NCBI RefSeq assembly: GCF_003205295.1 | Contig: NZ_QJRP01000004.1 | Coordinates: forward strand, 186,001-250,000 | Direction of reading: 5' to 3' | Source: Pseudomonas mosselii | GTDB lineage: Bacteria > Pseudomonadota > Gammaproteobacteria > Pseudomonadales > Pseudomonadaceae | Length of the DNA: 64,000 nucleotides | Part shown: in pieces, positions 1 to 9,287 of the stretch | Layout of the letters: each line of letters opens with the position of its first letter | How positions within the stretch are numbered: position 1 is the first letter of the stretch | The notes under the pieces: model-generated | What the model saw: only the letters and a program-made list of their open reading frames with translations | Database searches by the model: none | What the model was told of the DNA's origin: nothing | Made by a program: the position numbers and the translations under genes

Positions 1-179
1 AGGTCATCATCAGCTCGCTGAGCACCGGCGGCTCGGGCAGCGACGACCGCCTGACCGAGAACGTGACCCTGAACTTCGCCAAGGTCACCGTCGACTATCA
101 GCCGCAGAAAGCCGACGGCACCAAGGAAGGCGGCCCGATCAAGTACGGCTGGAACATCCGCTCCAACGTCAAGATCTGA
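1..179 (+). CDS. hcp: Hcp, type VI secretion tube protein (C-terminal 58 residues, cut by window edge)
   Basis: The reading frame is open from the left edge to a TGA at 177-179. It encodes the end of an Hcp-family protein, with the characteristic LTENVTLNFAKVTVDY stretch followed by a glycine-rich loop and a final strand GWNIRSNVKI. Hcp hexamers stack into the inner tube of the T6SS and can carry small effectors in their lumen. The start lies outside the window. It is the first visible gene of the T6SS operon and is followed after 72 bases by the amidase effector gene, which fits an Hcp-carried cargo. The assignment rests on the remembered C-terminal signature only. Confidence 0.88.
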   Translation, partial: VIISSLSTGGSGSDDRLTENVTLNFAKVTVDYQPQKADGTKEGGPIKYGWNIRSNVKI

Positions 180-251
180 CCGACCGCGCCCGCGCCGCCC
201 CAGGCAGCGCGGGCGCCCTTCCCCACGCCTCACCCGCCCACGGTGAACATC

Positions 252-686
252 ATGGCCAAGCCTTCTTTCATCAACCTGTGGAATGCCTATCCGAAAGTGT
301 CCTCGCCCTGCGATGGTCCGTGGGACAACCAATGCGCCATCCGCATGAGCATCGCGCTCAACGGCGAGATGAGCCTCAAGGTCAACAAATCGACCTATAC
401 CGAACCCAAGTGCGCCCATGGCCATGCCCGTGGCGCCGAATCCCTGGCCAACTGGCTGGAGCGCCAGCTGGGACGCCCGCAGCGCATCGGCGGCAGCGCC
501 CAGGAGCGCGACAAGTTCAAGGCCAAGACCGGGATCATCTTCTACAAGGACTGCTTCGCCCGCACTGGGCAAAGCCAGGAAAACCGCACGGGCGACCATA
601 TCGACCTGTGGAACCGCGGCCTGACCAAAGGCTTCTCCGATCAGAACTACCAGTCGAAACAGGTCTGGTTCTGGGAGCTGACATGA
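252..686 (+). CDS. tae4: Tae4-type T6SS amidase effector (peptidoglycan endopeptidase)
   Basis: A 144-residue protein with the Tae4 family layout: the N-terminal PSFxxLWxxYP, then [10 protein letters not shown] holding the probable nucleophile Cys28, a GAESLANWL helix, GIIFYKDCF, and GDHIDLWN holding the probable catalytic His116. Tae4 proteins are NlpC/P60-like amidases that cut the D-Glu/mDAP bond of the stem peptide in the periplasm of a rival cell. There is no signal peptide, PAAR or VgrG fusion, so delivery inside Hcp is likely. I chose ATG 252 because the family starts near MAKPSF and a GGTGA sits just upstream; an in-frame GTG at 243 is the alternative. Its stop overlaps the next start (ATGA), as in effector-immunity pairs. 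Confidence 0.9.
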   Translation: MAKPSFINLWNAYPKVSSPCDGPWDNQCAIRMSIALNGEMSLKVNKSTYTEPKCAHGHARGAESLANWLERQLGRPQRIGGSAQERDKFKAKTGIIFYKDCFARTGQSQENRTGDHIDLWNRGLTKGFSDQNYQSKQVWFWELT

Positions 687-1093
687 AGCGCGTGGCCTTG
701 GCCGGCGCCCTGCTGCTGGCCTTGAGCGCCTGCGCCGACGCCGAACTGCTGGACCAGGCGAACCTGGGCGGGCAGTCCGTGAAGCTGACCGAGAACGCCG
801 GCCAATGCGTGCTCGATCGCGGCGAACAGCGTCTGGCGCTGGACATGCCATGGCCCTGCGGCCTGAGCCCCGATCGCGCCGGCAAGGCCCGGGTCGAGCA
901 GTTCGACGGTGTGCCGATCGTGCTGGTGACCCATGTGCAGCCACACCCGACGCTCAAGGGCGAATGCCTGAAGACCTCGCGCGCCGTGCGCCTGACCCCG
1001 GACGGCCTGGAAGCCTCCACGCCGGCGCCGAGCGCGTCCTGCGACACCGGTTTCGAAGACCAGAAAATGTTCACAGGGATGTTCCAGTGGTAG
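683..1093 (+). CDS. Putative lipoprotein immunity factor for the Tae4 effector
   Basis: A 136-residue product beginning with a lipoprotein signal ([17 protein letters not shown]) whose lipobox LSAC puts the lipidated Cys at position 17. The mature part carries four more cysteines (in GQCVL, PWPCG, GECLK and ASCDT), enough for two disulfides, so an envelope location is well supported. Immunity is inferred from the ATGA overlap with the amidase gene and from the need to protect the cell's own periplasm. I do not recognise the sequence as the helical Tai4 immunity family; it reads as a mostly beta protein. It overlaps the following tssE start. An unrelated T6SS accessory lipoprotein is the alternative. 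Confidence 0.65.
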   Translation: MKRVALAGALLLALSACADAELLDQANLGGQSVKLTENAGQCVLDRGEQRLALDMPWPCGLSPDRAGKARVEQFDGVPIVLVTHVQPHPTLKGECLKTSRAVRLTPDGLEASTPAPSASCDTGFEDQKMFTGMFQW

Positions 1094-1602
1094 CCGAGAT
1101 CGCCACCCGCGACCGCCTGCAGCCCTCGCTGCTGGATCGCCTGACCGACGACGACCCGGGCAACCCGCAGGAAGCCCCCGACAAGCGCGTGCTCAGCCTG
1201 CAGCAGCTCAAGGCCTCGGTGCTGCGCGACCTGGCCTGGCTGCTCAACACCACTTCGTTGCTCGACACCGGCGCCACGCTGAATTCTCCGGCCGGTGCAT
1301 CGGTGATCAACTACGGCCTGCCGGCCCTGGCCGGCAACAGCGCGTCGAACATCGACCTCAACGCGCTCGAACGCATCATCCACCAGGCCATCGCCACCTA
1401 CGAGCCGCGCATCCTCGCCCATACCCTGAAGGTGCGCGCCCAGGCCGCGCCCGGCGAGATGAACGCCAACGCCCTGAGCTTCGAGATCGAAGGCGACCTG
1501 TGGGCCCAGCCGGCGGCCCTGCCGCTGCTGCTGCAGACCGACGTGGACCTGGAGTCCGGGCACGTGCGCGTGGCCCCCGCCGACCGTCGGAGACGCGCAT
1601 GA
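1087..1602 (+). CDS. tssE: TssE, T6SS baseplate wedge (gp25-like)
   Basis: A 171-residue protein starting with the family signature [15 protein letters not shown] and containing the gp25-like core (NYGLPAL, then [16 protein letters not shown]). TssE is the homologue of phage T4 gp25 and links the baseplate wedge to the sheath in the cytoplasm. The most fitting start is GTG 1087, which overlaps the end of the lipoprotein gene by seven bases and has AGGGA upstream; this gives the usual TssE N-terminus. An upstream in-frame extension lies inside the lipoprotein gene and is rejected. Its TGA overlaps the tssF start. Confidence 0.92.
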   Translation: MVAEIATRDRLQPSLLDRLTDDDPGNPQEAPDKRVLSLQQLKASVLRDLAWLLNTTSLLDTGATLNSPAGASVINYGLPALAGNSASNIDLNALERIIHQAIATYEPRILAHTLKVRAQAAPGEMNANALSFEIEGDLWAQPAALPLLLQTDVDLESGHVRVAPADRRRRA

Positions 1603-3461
1603 ATCCGCGCCTGCTCGAACTGTACAACCAGGAGCTGCAGCACATCCGCGAGGGTGCCGCCGAGTTCGCCAAGGAATACCCGAAGATCGCCGGGCGCCTG
1701 ACGCTGTCCGGGATCGAATGCGCCGACCCCTATGTCGAGCGCCTGCTGGAAGGCTTCGCCTACCTCACCGCGCGGGTGCAGCTCAAGCTCGACGCCGAGT
1801 ACCCGACCTTCACCCACAACCTGCTGGAAATTGCCTACCCGCACTACCTGGCGCCGACCCCGTCGATGACCGTGGTGCAACTGCAGACCGACCCCGACGA
1901 AGGCTCGCTGGCCGCCGGTTTCCAGTTGCCCCGCGCCAGCGTGCTGCGCGCCAACCTCGGCCGCAACTCGCAGACGCCGTGCGAATTCCGCAGCACCCAG
2001 GACGTGACCCTGTGGCCGCTGCAGGTGGCCCGCGCCGAATACTTCGGCAACCCCGGCGCCGTGCTCGGGCGCCTGGCCGCCAGCGAACCGAAGGCCCGCG
2101 CCGGCCTGCGCCTGACCTTGCGCAGCGGCGCGGAAATCCCGTTCAACAGCCTGCCGCTGACGCACCTGCCGCTGTACCTCAACGGCGCCGACGAAACCCC
2201 GTTCCGCCTGTACGAACAACTGCTGGGCAGCGCCTGCGCGGTGTTCGTGCGCCAGCCGGGGGCCGACTGGGTCGAGCGCATACCGGTCGAGCAGGCCTTG
2301 CTGCCGTGCGGCTTCGATGACCGCGAAGCAGCGTTGCCGGTGGTCCCCCAGGCCTTCCAGGGCTATCGCCTGTTGCAGGAGTACTTTGCCCTGCCACAGC
2401 GTTTCCTGTTCGTCGACTTCGCCGGGCTGGAGCGTGCGGTCAAGCGCTGCGACGGCCAAGAGCTGGAGCTGCTGGTGCTGTTCGAGCGCTTCGACCCCGC
2501 GCTGGAAAGCAGCGTGGGCAGCGCGCAGTTCGTGCCGTTCTGCACCCCGGCGATCAACCTGTTCCCACGCCGGGTCGACCGCATCCACCTGACCGACCGG
2601 GTCCACGAACACCACGTGATCGCCGACCGCACCCGGCCCACCGATTTCGAGATCCACTCGCTACAGCAGGTCAGCGGCCACGGCACCGGGCCGGACCAGG
2701 CGTTCCTGCCGTTCTACGCCGTGCGCGACCCGTCGCGCTACGGCCGTGACCAGGCCTACTACATCGTCCGCCGCGAACCACGGGTGCTGTCCAGCGAGCA
2801 ACGACGCAACGGCACGCGCTCCAGCTACATGGGCAGCGAGACCTTCGTCAGCCTGGTCGACGGCCACCAGGCGCCGTACCGCCACGACCTGCGCCAGCTG
2901 GGCATCAGCGCGCTGTGCAGCAACCGCGACCTGCCGCTGTTCATGAACGTCGGTGACGGGCGCAGCGACTTCAGCCTGGCCGACAGCGCGCCGGTATCCG
3001 CCGTGCGCTGCCTGGCCGGCCCCAGCCGACCGAAGGCCAGCCATGCCCACGACAACCGGGCCTGGCGCCTGATCAGCCAACTGTCGCTGAACTACCTGTC
3101 GCTGGCCGAACAGGGCCAGGGCGCCGCCGCCCTGCGCGAACTGCTGCGCCTGTACGGCGACCAGCAGGACAGTGCCCTGCAACTGCAGATCGACGGCCTG
3201 CGCGAGGTCAGCTGCAAGCCTTGCACCCGGCGCCTGCCGATGCCCGGCCCGATCGTCTTCGGCCGTGGCCTGGAGATCACCCTGACGTTCGACGAGAACG
3301 CCTTCCGCGGCACCGGCGTGTTCCTGCTGGGCGCGGTGTTCGAGCGTTTCCTGACCCGCTACGTGTCGATCAACAGCTTCACCGAAACCGTGCTGCGCAC
3401 CAGCGAACGTGGCGAGATCATGCGCTGGAAAGCCAAGCCCGGGCGCAGGCCGACCCTGTGA
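1599..3461 (+). CDS. tssF: TssF, T6SS baseplate protein
   Basis: A 620-residue protein with the standard TssF opening [17 protein letters not shown], the conserved [15 protein letters not shown] and [20 protein letters not shown] stretches, and the C-terminal region ending in [12 protein letters not shown]. TssF with TssG, TssE and TssK forms the cytoplasmic baseplate onto which the sheath is built. Length matches the family. ATG 1599 overlaps the tssE stop (ATGA) and its TGA 3459-3461 overlaps the GTG start of tssG, so translation is probably coupled along the operon. Confidence 0.96.
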   Translation: MNPRLLELYNQELQHIREGAAEFAKEYPKIAGRLTLSGIECADPYVERLLEGFAYLTARVQLKLDAEYPTFTHNLLEIAYPHYLAPTPSMTVVQLQTDPDEGSLAAGFQLPRASVLRANLGRNSQTPCEFRSTQDVTLWPLQVARAEYFGNPGAVLGRLAASEPKARAGLRLTLRSGAEIPFNSLPLTHLPLYLNGADETPFRLYEQLLGSACAVFVRQPGADWVERIPVEQALLPCGFDDREAALPVVPQAFQGYRLLQEYFALPQRFLFVDFAGLERAVKRCDGQELELLVLFERFDPALESSVGSAQFVPFCTPAINLFPRRVDRIHLTDRVHEHHVIADRTRPTDFEIHSLQQVSGHGTGPDQAFLPFYAVRDPSRYGRDQAYYIVRREPRVLSSEQRRNGTRSSYMGSETFVSLVDGHQAPYRHDLRQLGISALCSNRDLPLFMNVGDGRSDFSLADSAPVSAVRCLAGPSRPKASHAHDNRAWRLISQLSLNYLSLAEQGQGAAALRELLRLYGDQQDSALQLQIDGLREVSCKPCTRRLPMPGPIVFGRGLEITLTFDENAFRGTGVFLLGAVFERFLTRYVSINSFTETVLRTSERGEIMRWKAKPGRRPTL

Positions 3462-4474
3462 ACACGCTACAGACCATGCAGGCGCAGCCCTGGGAGTACG
3501 ACTTCTTCCAGGCGCTGCGCCGCCTCGAGGCGGAAAACCCCGAGCTGCCGCGCTTCGGCCACTCGCTGCGCCTGGCCGACGAACCGGTGCGCCTGGGCCA
3601 GCGCCTGGATTGCGGCTTCGCCCCGGCAACGCTGGCCTCGGTCACGGCCAACGACGATCAGCCGGCGCGCCTGGAGCAGTTCTTCTTCGGCCTCGGCGGC
3701 CCCAACGGTCCGCTGCCGCTGCACCTGACCGAGTACATGCGCGAGCGCCAGCGCAACCACGCCGACCCGACCAGCAAGCGCTTCCTCGACATCTTCCACC
3801 ATCGCCTGCTGAGCCTGTTCTACCGTGCCTGGGCCGAGGCCCGGCCGACCGTCAGCCACGACCGCCCCGGCGACGACTACTGGGCCGCGCGCCTGGCCGC
3901 ACTCAGTGGCCGCGGCCAGCCGGAACTGCAAGGCCAGGGGCCGCTGGCCGACACCGCCAAGCTGCACTGGTCCGGTCACCTGGCGGCGCAGACCCGCTAC
4001 CCGGACGGACTGTGCAGCATCCTGTCGAGCTATTTCGGCGTGCCGGTACAACTCGAGGAGTACGTCGGCCAGTGGCTGGAGCTGCCCGAGCGCAGCCAGC
4101 TCGGCGTGCGCGCCAACCGCCTGGGCGTGGACCTGTGCCTGGGCCGCTACGTCTGGGACCGCCAGCACAAGTTTCGCCTGTGCCTGGGCCCGCTGACCCT
4201 CGACCAGTACCACGCCCTGCTCCCCGGCGGGCAGGCGTTTATCGAGTTGGCGGCCTGGGTCGCCGAGTACCTGGGCCAGGAAATGGACTGGGACCTCAAC
4301 CTCATCCTCGCGCAGGGCCAGGTGCCTGCGCTGCAACTCAATGCCGGTCAGCGCCTGGGGTTCGACACCTGGCTCGGCCGCCCCTCGCACGATGCACGCG
4401 ACCTGAAGCTGGCCCGGTACTACGCCGACCAGCCAGTCGCCGCACCCCACACAAGGAGTCAGGACCATGGGTGA
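3458..4474 (+). CDS. tssG: TssG, T6SS baseplate protein
   Basis: A 338-residue protein of the TssG family: PWEYDFFQALRRLE near the start, FGLGGPNGPLPLHLTEY, then RFLDIFHHRLLSLFYRAW in the first half. It forms the baseplate wedge core with TssF. The GTG at 3458 overlaps the tssF stop and gives the usual N-terminus ([16 protein letters not shown]); an ATG at 3476 would remove six residues. The 3' end overlaps clpV by eight bases. Confidence 0.94.
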   Translation: MNTLQTMQAQPWEYDFFQALRRLEAENPELPRFGHSLRLADEPVRLGQRLDCGFAPATLASVTANDDQPARLEQFFFGLGGPNGPLPLHLTEYMRERQRNHADPTSKRFLDIFHHRLLSLFYRAWAEARPTVSHDRPGDDYWAARLAALSGRGQPELQGQGPLADTAKLHWSGHLAAQTRYPDGLCSILSSYFGVPVQLEEYVGQWLELPERSQLGVRANRLGVDLCLGRYVWDRQHKFRLCLGPLTLDQYHALLPGGQAFIELAAWVAEYLGQEMDWDLNLILAQGQVPALQLNAGQRLGFDTWLGRPSHDARDLKLARYYADQPVAAPHTRSQDHG

Positions 4475-7142
4475 AATCAGCCGCGCCGCGCTGTTCGGCA
4501 AACTCAACAGCGTCGCCTACAAGGCCATCGAGGCGGCCACGGTGTTCTGCAAGCTGCGGGGCAACCCCTACGTAGAGCTGGCGCACTGGCTGCACCAGTT
4601 GCTGCAGCTACAGGACAGCGACCTGCACCGCATCATCCGCCAGTTCAACGTCGAGCCGGCGCGCCTGGCCCGCGACCTGACCGACGCCCTGGACCGCCTG
4701 CCGCGCGGCTCGACCTCGATCACCGACCTGTCCTCCCAGGTGGAAGAGGCCGTCGAGCGCGGCTGGGTCTACGGCAGCCTGATGTTCGGCGAAAGCCAGG
4801 TGCGCACCGGCTACCTGCTGATCGGCATCCTCAAGACCCCAAGCCTGCGCAACGCGCTGCTGGGGCTGTCCAGCGAGTTCGCCAAGCTGAAGATCGAAGC
4901 CCTGAGCGAGCGCTTCGACGAATACGTCGGCGACTCGCCGGAAAACAACCTGGCCGCCAGCGACGGCTTCAGCGCCGCCGCGCCGGGTGAGGCCAGTGGC
5001 GCCGTGGCCCCAGCGGCGATGGGCAAGCAGGAAGCGCTCAAGCGCTTCACCGTCGACCTCACCGAGCAGGCCCGCAGCGGCAAGCTCGACCCCATCGTCG
5101 GCCGTGACGAGGAGATCCGCCAGCTGGTCGACATCCTCATGCGCCGTCGCCAGAACAACCCGATCCTCACCGGCGAGGCCGGCGTCGGCAAGACCGCCGT
5201 GGTCGAAGGCTTCGCCCTGCGCATCGTCGCCGGCGACGTGCCGCCGGCACTGAAGGACGTCGAACTGCGCAGCCTGGACGTCGGCCTGCTGCAAGCCGGC
5301 GCCAGCATGAAGGGCGAGTTCGAACAGCGCCTGCGCCAGGTGATCGAGGACGTACAGGCCTCGCCCAAGCCGATCATCCTGTTCATCGACGAAGCCCACA
5401 CCCTGGTCGGCGCCGGCGGCGCGGCCGGCACCGGTGACGCCGCCAACCTGCTCAAGCCGGCCCTGGCCCGTGGCAGCCTGCGCACCGTGGCCGCGACCAC
5501 CTGGGCCGAGTACAAGAAGCACATCGAGAAGGACCCGGCCCTGACCCGCCGCTTCCAGGTGGTCCAGGTCGACGAGCCGAGCGAGGCCAAGGCGCTGTTG
5601 ATGATGCGCGGCGTGGCCTCGACCATGGAGAAGCACCACCAGGTGCAGATTCTCGACGAAGCGCTGGAAGCCGCCGTGAAGCTGTCGCACCGCTACATCC
5701 CGGCGCGCCAACTGCCGGACAAGTCGGTAAGCCTGCTCGACACCGCCTGCGCCCGCGTCGCCATCAGCCTGCACGCGGTGCCGGCCGAGGTGGACGACAG
5801 CCGTCGGCGCATCGAGGCGCTGGAGGTGGAACTGCAGATCATTGCCCGCGAAGCCGCCATCGGTGTCAGGACCGAACAACGCCAGCACCAGGCCGACAGC
5901 CTGCTGGCCGAAGAGCGCGAGCGCCTGACCGCCCTGGAAAGCCGTTGGGCCGAAGAGAAAGCCCTGGTCGATGAACTGCTGGCCACCCGCGCGCAACTGC
6001 GCGAGCAGGTCGGCGTGGTCGACCGGGAAGTGGACGCCCAGGGCAGTCATGAGCTGCGTGAAACACTCATCGACCTGCAACAGCGCCTGAGCCAGCTGCA
6101 AGGCGAGAGCCCGCTGATCCTGCCGACCGTGGACTACCAGGCGGTGGCCTCGGTGGTCGCCGACTGGACCGGCATCCCGGTGGGCCGCATGGCGCGCAAC
6201 GAGATCGAGACCGTGCTCAACCTCGACAGCCACCTGGCCAAGCGCATCATCGGCCAGGACCACGCGCTGAAGATGATCGCCAAGCGCATCCAGACCTCCC
6301 GAGCAGGCCTGGACAACCCGAACAAACCCATCGGCGTGTTCATGCTTGCCGGCACCTCCGGCGTGGGCAAGACCGAGACCGCGCTGGCCCTGGCCGAGGC
6401 CATGTACGGCGGTGAGCAGAACCTGATCACCATCAACATGAGCGAGTTCCAGGAAGCCCACACCGTCTCCACCCTCAAGGGCGCGCCACCCGGCTATGTC
6501 GGCTACGGCGAGGGCGGCGTGCTGACCGAGGCCGTGCGCCGTCGCCCGTACAGCGTGGTGTTGCTGGACGAGGTGGAAAAAGCCCACCCCGACGTGCACG
6601 AGATCTTCTTCCAGGTGTTCGACAAGGGCGTGATGGAAGACGGCGAAGGCCGCCAGATCGATTTTCGCAACACCCTGATCCTGCTCACCACCAACGCCGG
6701 TACCGAGCTGATCGCCAACATCTGCAAGGACCCTCAGGCCCTGCCCGACCCGGAAGCCGTGGCCACCTCGCTGCGCAAGCCGTTGCTGGAGATCTTCCCG
6801 CCGGCGCTGCTCGGCCGCCTGGTGACCATTCCCTACTACCCGCTCAGCGACGCCATGCTCAAGGCCATCACCCGCCTGCAGCTGGAGCGCATCCGCAAGC
6901 GCGTGGAAGGCACCCACAAGGTCGGCTTCGCCTACGACGACGGCGTGGTCGAGCTGATCGTCTCGCGCTGCACCGAGACCGAAAGCGGTGGCCGCATGAT
7001 CGACGCCATCCTCACCAACGGCCTGCTGCCGGACATGAGCCGCGAGTTCCTGACCCGCCTGCTCGAGGGCAAGCCGCTGGCCAGCGTCAGCATCAGCCGC
7101 CGCGACAACGACCTGCACTATGACTTCGGCGCCGCCGACTGA
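4467..7142 (+). CDS. clpV: ClpV/TssH, T6SS sheath-recycling AAA+ ATPase
   Basis: An 891-residue Clp/Hsp100 ATPase. The N-terminal Clp_N helical domain (about 1-160) is the docking region for contracted VipB/TssC sheath. The first AAA+ module has Walker A GEAGVGKTA near residue 236 and Walker B ILFIDEAH near 305. A long coiled-coil middle domain spans about 430-540. The second AAA+ module has Walker A GTSGVGKTE near 628 and Walker B VVLLDEVEKAH near 697. It disassembles contracted sheaths for reuse. ATG 4467 follows AAGGAG and overlaps tssG. The T6SS context and the ClpV-type N-terminus separate it from ClpB. Confidence 0.96.
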   Translation: MGEISRAALFGKLNSVAYKAIEAATVFCKLRGNPYVELAHWLHQLLQLQDSDLHRIIRQFNVEPARLARDLTDALDRLPRGSTSITDLSSQVEEAVERGWVYGSLMFGESQVRTGYLLIGILKTPSLRNALLGLSSEFAKLKIEALSERFDEYVGDSPENNLAASDGFSAAAPGEASGAVAPAAMGKQEALKRFTVDLTEQARSGKLDPIVGRDEEIRQLVDILMRRRQNNPILTGEAGVGKTAVVEGFALRIVAGDVPPALKDVELRSLDVGLLQAGASMKGEFEQRLRQVIEDVQASPKPIILFIDEAHTLVGAGGAAGTGDAANLLKPALARGSLRTVAATTWAEYKKHIEKDPALTRRFQVVQVDEPSEAKALLMMRGVASTMEKHHQVQILDEALEAAVKLSHRYIPARQLPDKSVSLLDTACARVAISLHAVPAEVDDSRRRIEALEVELQIIAREAAIGVRTEQRQHQADSLLAEERERLTALESRWAEEKALVDELLATRAQLREQVGVVDREVDAQGSHELRETLIDLQQRLSQLQGESPLILPTVDYQAVASVVADWTGIPVGRMARNEIETVLNLDSHLAKRIIGQDHALKMIAKRIQTSRAGLDNPNKPIGVFMLAGTSGVGKTETALALAEAMYGGEQNLITINMSEFQEAHTVSTLKGAPPGYVGYGEGGVLTEAVRRRPYSVVLLDEVEKAHPDVHEIFFQVFDKGVMEDGEGRQIDFRNTLILLTTNAGTELIANICKDPQALPDPEAVATSLRKPLLEIFPPALLGRLVTIPYYPLSDAMLKAITRLQLERIRKRVEGTHKVGFAYDDGVVELIVSRCTETESGGRMIDAILTNGLLPDMSREFLTRLLEGKPLASVSISRRDNDLHYDFGAAD

Positions 7143-7153
7143 CAGGACCGACC

Positions 7154-9082
7154 ATGCTGTTCAAGCAGTTCACGCGCCTGGCGCAGATCAACAGCCCCCT
7201 GGGGCCGGACAAGCTGATCCTTGCAGAGATGGGCGGCAGCGAGGAGCTCGGCCGCCTGTTCGACTACGAGCTGCAGTTGACCAGTGACGACCCGGCCATC
7301 GACCTCAACCAACTGCTGGGCAAGCCCATGAGCCTGAGCGTGCAGCAGAGCGTCGGCACATCGCGGCACTTCCACGGCATCGTCGCCCGCTGCAGCCAGT
7401 CGGTGGACCAGGGCCAGTTCGCCGCCTACCGGGTCACCCTGCGTCCGTGGCTGTGGCTGCTGACGCGCACCAGCGACTGCCGGATCTTCCAGCACCTGAG
7501 CGCGCCGCAGATCATCAAGCAGGTGTTCCGCGACCTGGGTTTCTCGGATTTCGAGGACCTGCTCAGCCGCAATTACCGCGAGCGCGAGTACTGCGTGCAG
7601 TACCGCGAGACCAGCTTCGACTTCGTAAGCCGCCTGATGGAGGAAGAAGGCATCTACTACTTCTTCCGCCACGAACAGGAGCGCCACGTGCTGGTGCTGG
7701 CCGACGCCTACGGCGCGCACCAGAAGGCACCAGGCTACGAGACCGTGCCCTACTACCCGCCGGACGGCCAGCACCGCGAGCGCGACCATATCAACGACTG
7801 GCACCTGGCCCAGGAGGTCCAGCCGGGCTCCCTGGAGCTCAACGACTATGACTTCCAGCGCCCCAGCGCGCGCATCGACGTGCGCTCGGCCATGCCGCGC
7901 CCGCACCAGGCCGGCGACTACCCGCTGTACGACTACCCCGGCGCCTACGAACAGACCCAGGACGGCGAGCACTACGCCCGCACCCGCCTGGAGTCGCTGC
8001 AGAGCCTGCACGAGCGGGTCGAGCTGCGGGGCAATGCCCGGGGCCTGGGCAGCGGCCACCTGTTCAGCCTGAGCAACTTCAGCCGCCAGGACCAGAACCG
8101 CGAGTACCTGATCGTCGCCGCCCGCTACTACGTGCACCAGGAACGCCTGGAAAGCGGTGGCGGCAGCGGCGCGGCGCAGTTCGAGAGCAACCTCAGCTGC
8201 ATCGACGCGCAGCAGAGCTACCGCCCGGTGGGCAGCACCCTGCGACCGATCGTCAAGGGGCCGCAGACTGCCGTGGTGGTCGGCCCCTCCGGCGAGGAGA
8301 TCTGGACCGACCAGTATGGCCGGGTCAAGGTGCACTTCCACTGGGACCGCCACGACCAGTCCAACGAGAACAGCTCGTGCTGGATCCGCGTGTCGCAAGC
8401 CACGGCGGGCAAGAACTGGGGCTCGATCCAGGTGCCGCGGATCGGCCAGGAGGTGATCGTCAGCTTCCTCGAAGGCGACCCCGACCGGCCGATCATCACC
8501 GGGCGGGTGTACAACGCCGAACAGGCGGTGCCCTACGACCTGCCCGGCAGCGCCACGCAAAGCGGCATGAAGAGCCGTTCGAGCAAAGGCGGCAGCCCGG
8601 CCAACTTCAATGAAATCCGCATGGAGGACAAGAAGGGCGCCGAGCAGTTGTACGTGCATGCCGAGCGCAACATGGACAGCGTGGTAGAACAGAACCAGAC
8701 GCTGTCAGTGGGCATCAGCCGGGTCAAGACCGTGGGCATGATCGAGACCGTGACCATCGGCCAGGACCGCCTGCGCTCGGTGCGCCATCGCGACATCCTG
8801 CTGGTCGGTGGCGACAAGCGCGACAGTGTGCACGGCAACTATGTGATGGATGCCGGCGACCAGATCCGCCTGGTCTGTGGCGACAGCGTGATCGAGTTGA
8901 AGTCCGACGGCACCATCAATATCAGTTGCGCCCAGTTCAATATCCATGCGACGGCGGACGGGATCATCAATACCGATGGCAAGCTCGACCTGAACCTGGG
9001 CGGCGGTCCGCAGGCCAAGGCTTCGGGCCAGGGCGACAAGGGCGAAATCGACGGCCGGGTGAAGCAGGTGTTCAAACAGTAA
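7154..9082 (+). CDS. vgrG: VgrG, T6SS spike protein without effector extension
   Basis: A 642-residue VgrG (TssI). The N-terminal part is gp27-like, with residues such as DYELQL and LMEEEGIYYFF. It is followed by the gp5-like OB fold (EIWTDQYGRVKVHFHWDR, WIRVSQATAGKNWGS, RIGQEVIVSFLEGDPDRP) and the beta-helical spike (repetitive TVGMIETVTIGQD region). The protein ends shortly after the spike with GRVKQVFKQ, so no catalytic domain is fused. It forms the trimeric tip of the tube. It starts 11 bases after clpV with AGGA upstream and is the last T6SS gene; no PAAR, adaptor or Rhs gene follows. Confidence 0.95.
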   Translation: MLFKQFTRLAQINSPLGPDKLILAEMGGSEELGRLFDYELQLTSDDPAIDLNQLLGKPMSLSVQQSVGTSRHFHGIVARCSQSVDQGQFAAYRVTLRPWLWLLTRTSDCRIFQHLSAPQIIKQVFRDLGFSDFEDLLSRNYREREYCVQYRETSFDFVSRLMEEEGIYYFFRHEQERHVLVLADAYGAHQKAPGYETVPYYPPDGQHRERDHINDWHLAQEVQPGSLELNDYDFQRPSARIDVRSAMPRPHQAGDYPLYDYPGAYEQTQDGEHYARTRLESLQSLHERVELRGNARGLGSGHLFSLSNFSRQDQNREYLIVAARYYVHQERLESGGGSGAAQFESNLSCIDAQQSYRPVGSTLRPIVKGPQTAVVVGPSGEEIWTDQYGRVKVHFHWDRHDQSNENSSCWIRVSQATAGKNWGSIQVPRIGQEVIVSFLEGDPDRPIITGRVYNAEQAVPYDLPGSATQSGMKSRSSKGGSPANFNEIRMEDKKGAEQLYVHAERNMDSVVEQNQTLSVGISRVKTVGMIETVTIGQDRLRSVRHRDILLVGGDKRDSVHGNYVMDAGDQIRLVCGDSVIELKSDGTINISCAQFNIHATADGIINTDGKLDLNLGGGPQAKASGQGDKGEIDGRVKQVFKQ

Positions 9083-9088
9083 CGCCGA

Positions 9089-9175
9089 GGGCCTCATCGC
9101 GGAACAAGCCCGCTGCCACACCATGAGCATCGATACGCGCCTCGTGGGAGCGGGCTTGCCCCGCGATAGGGCCCG
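9089..9175 (+). repeat. REP pair (GCGGGCTTG type) downstream of vgrG
   Basis: Two inverted copies of a Pseudomonas REP: CATCGCGGAACAAGCCCGC at about 9094-9113 and GAGCGGGCTTGCCCCGCGAT at 9147-9166. The left copy is slightly degenerate. The pair lies between the T6SS operon and the next gene. Confidence 0.85.
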
Positions 9176-9287
9176 AAACCGACAAGCTTTTGGTCCCACC
9201 CAGGTAACAGTGTTTTACCAATCACCCTGGTTTTCCGCCGCTGCGCTTTGCCTATCCTAGGCCGGTCACCCTGTCTGCGATGGCCCC

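Noticed and set aside
683..1093. Classical Tai4 immunity protein
   Set aside because: Sequence and predicted character (lipobox, many Cys, beta-rich) do not match the helical Tai4 family as I know it; kept as a putative immunity lipoprotein only.
4608..7118. 836-codon ORF on the minus strand opposite clpV
   Set aside because: It mirrors the third-position GC pattern of clpV and has a low-complexity His/Val/Gln-rich product; a shadow of the real gene.
4467..7142. ClpB disaggregase
   Set aside because: Its N-terminal domain and position inside the T6SS operon identify ClpV.
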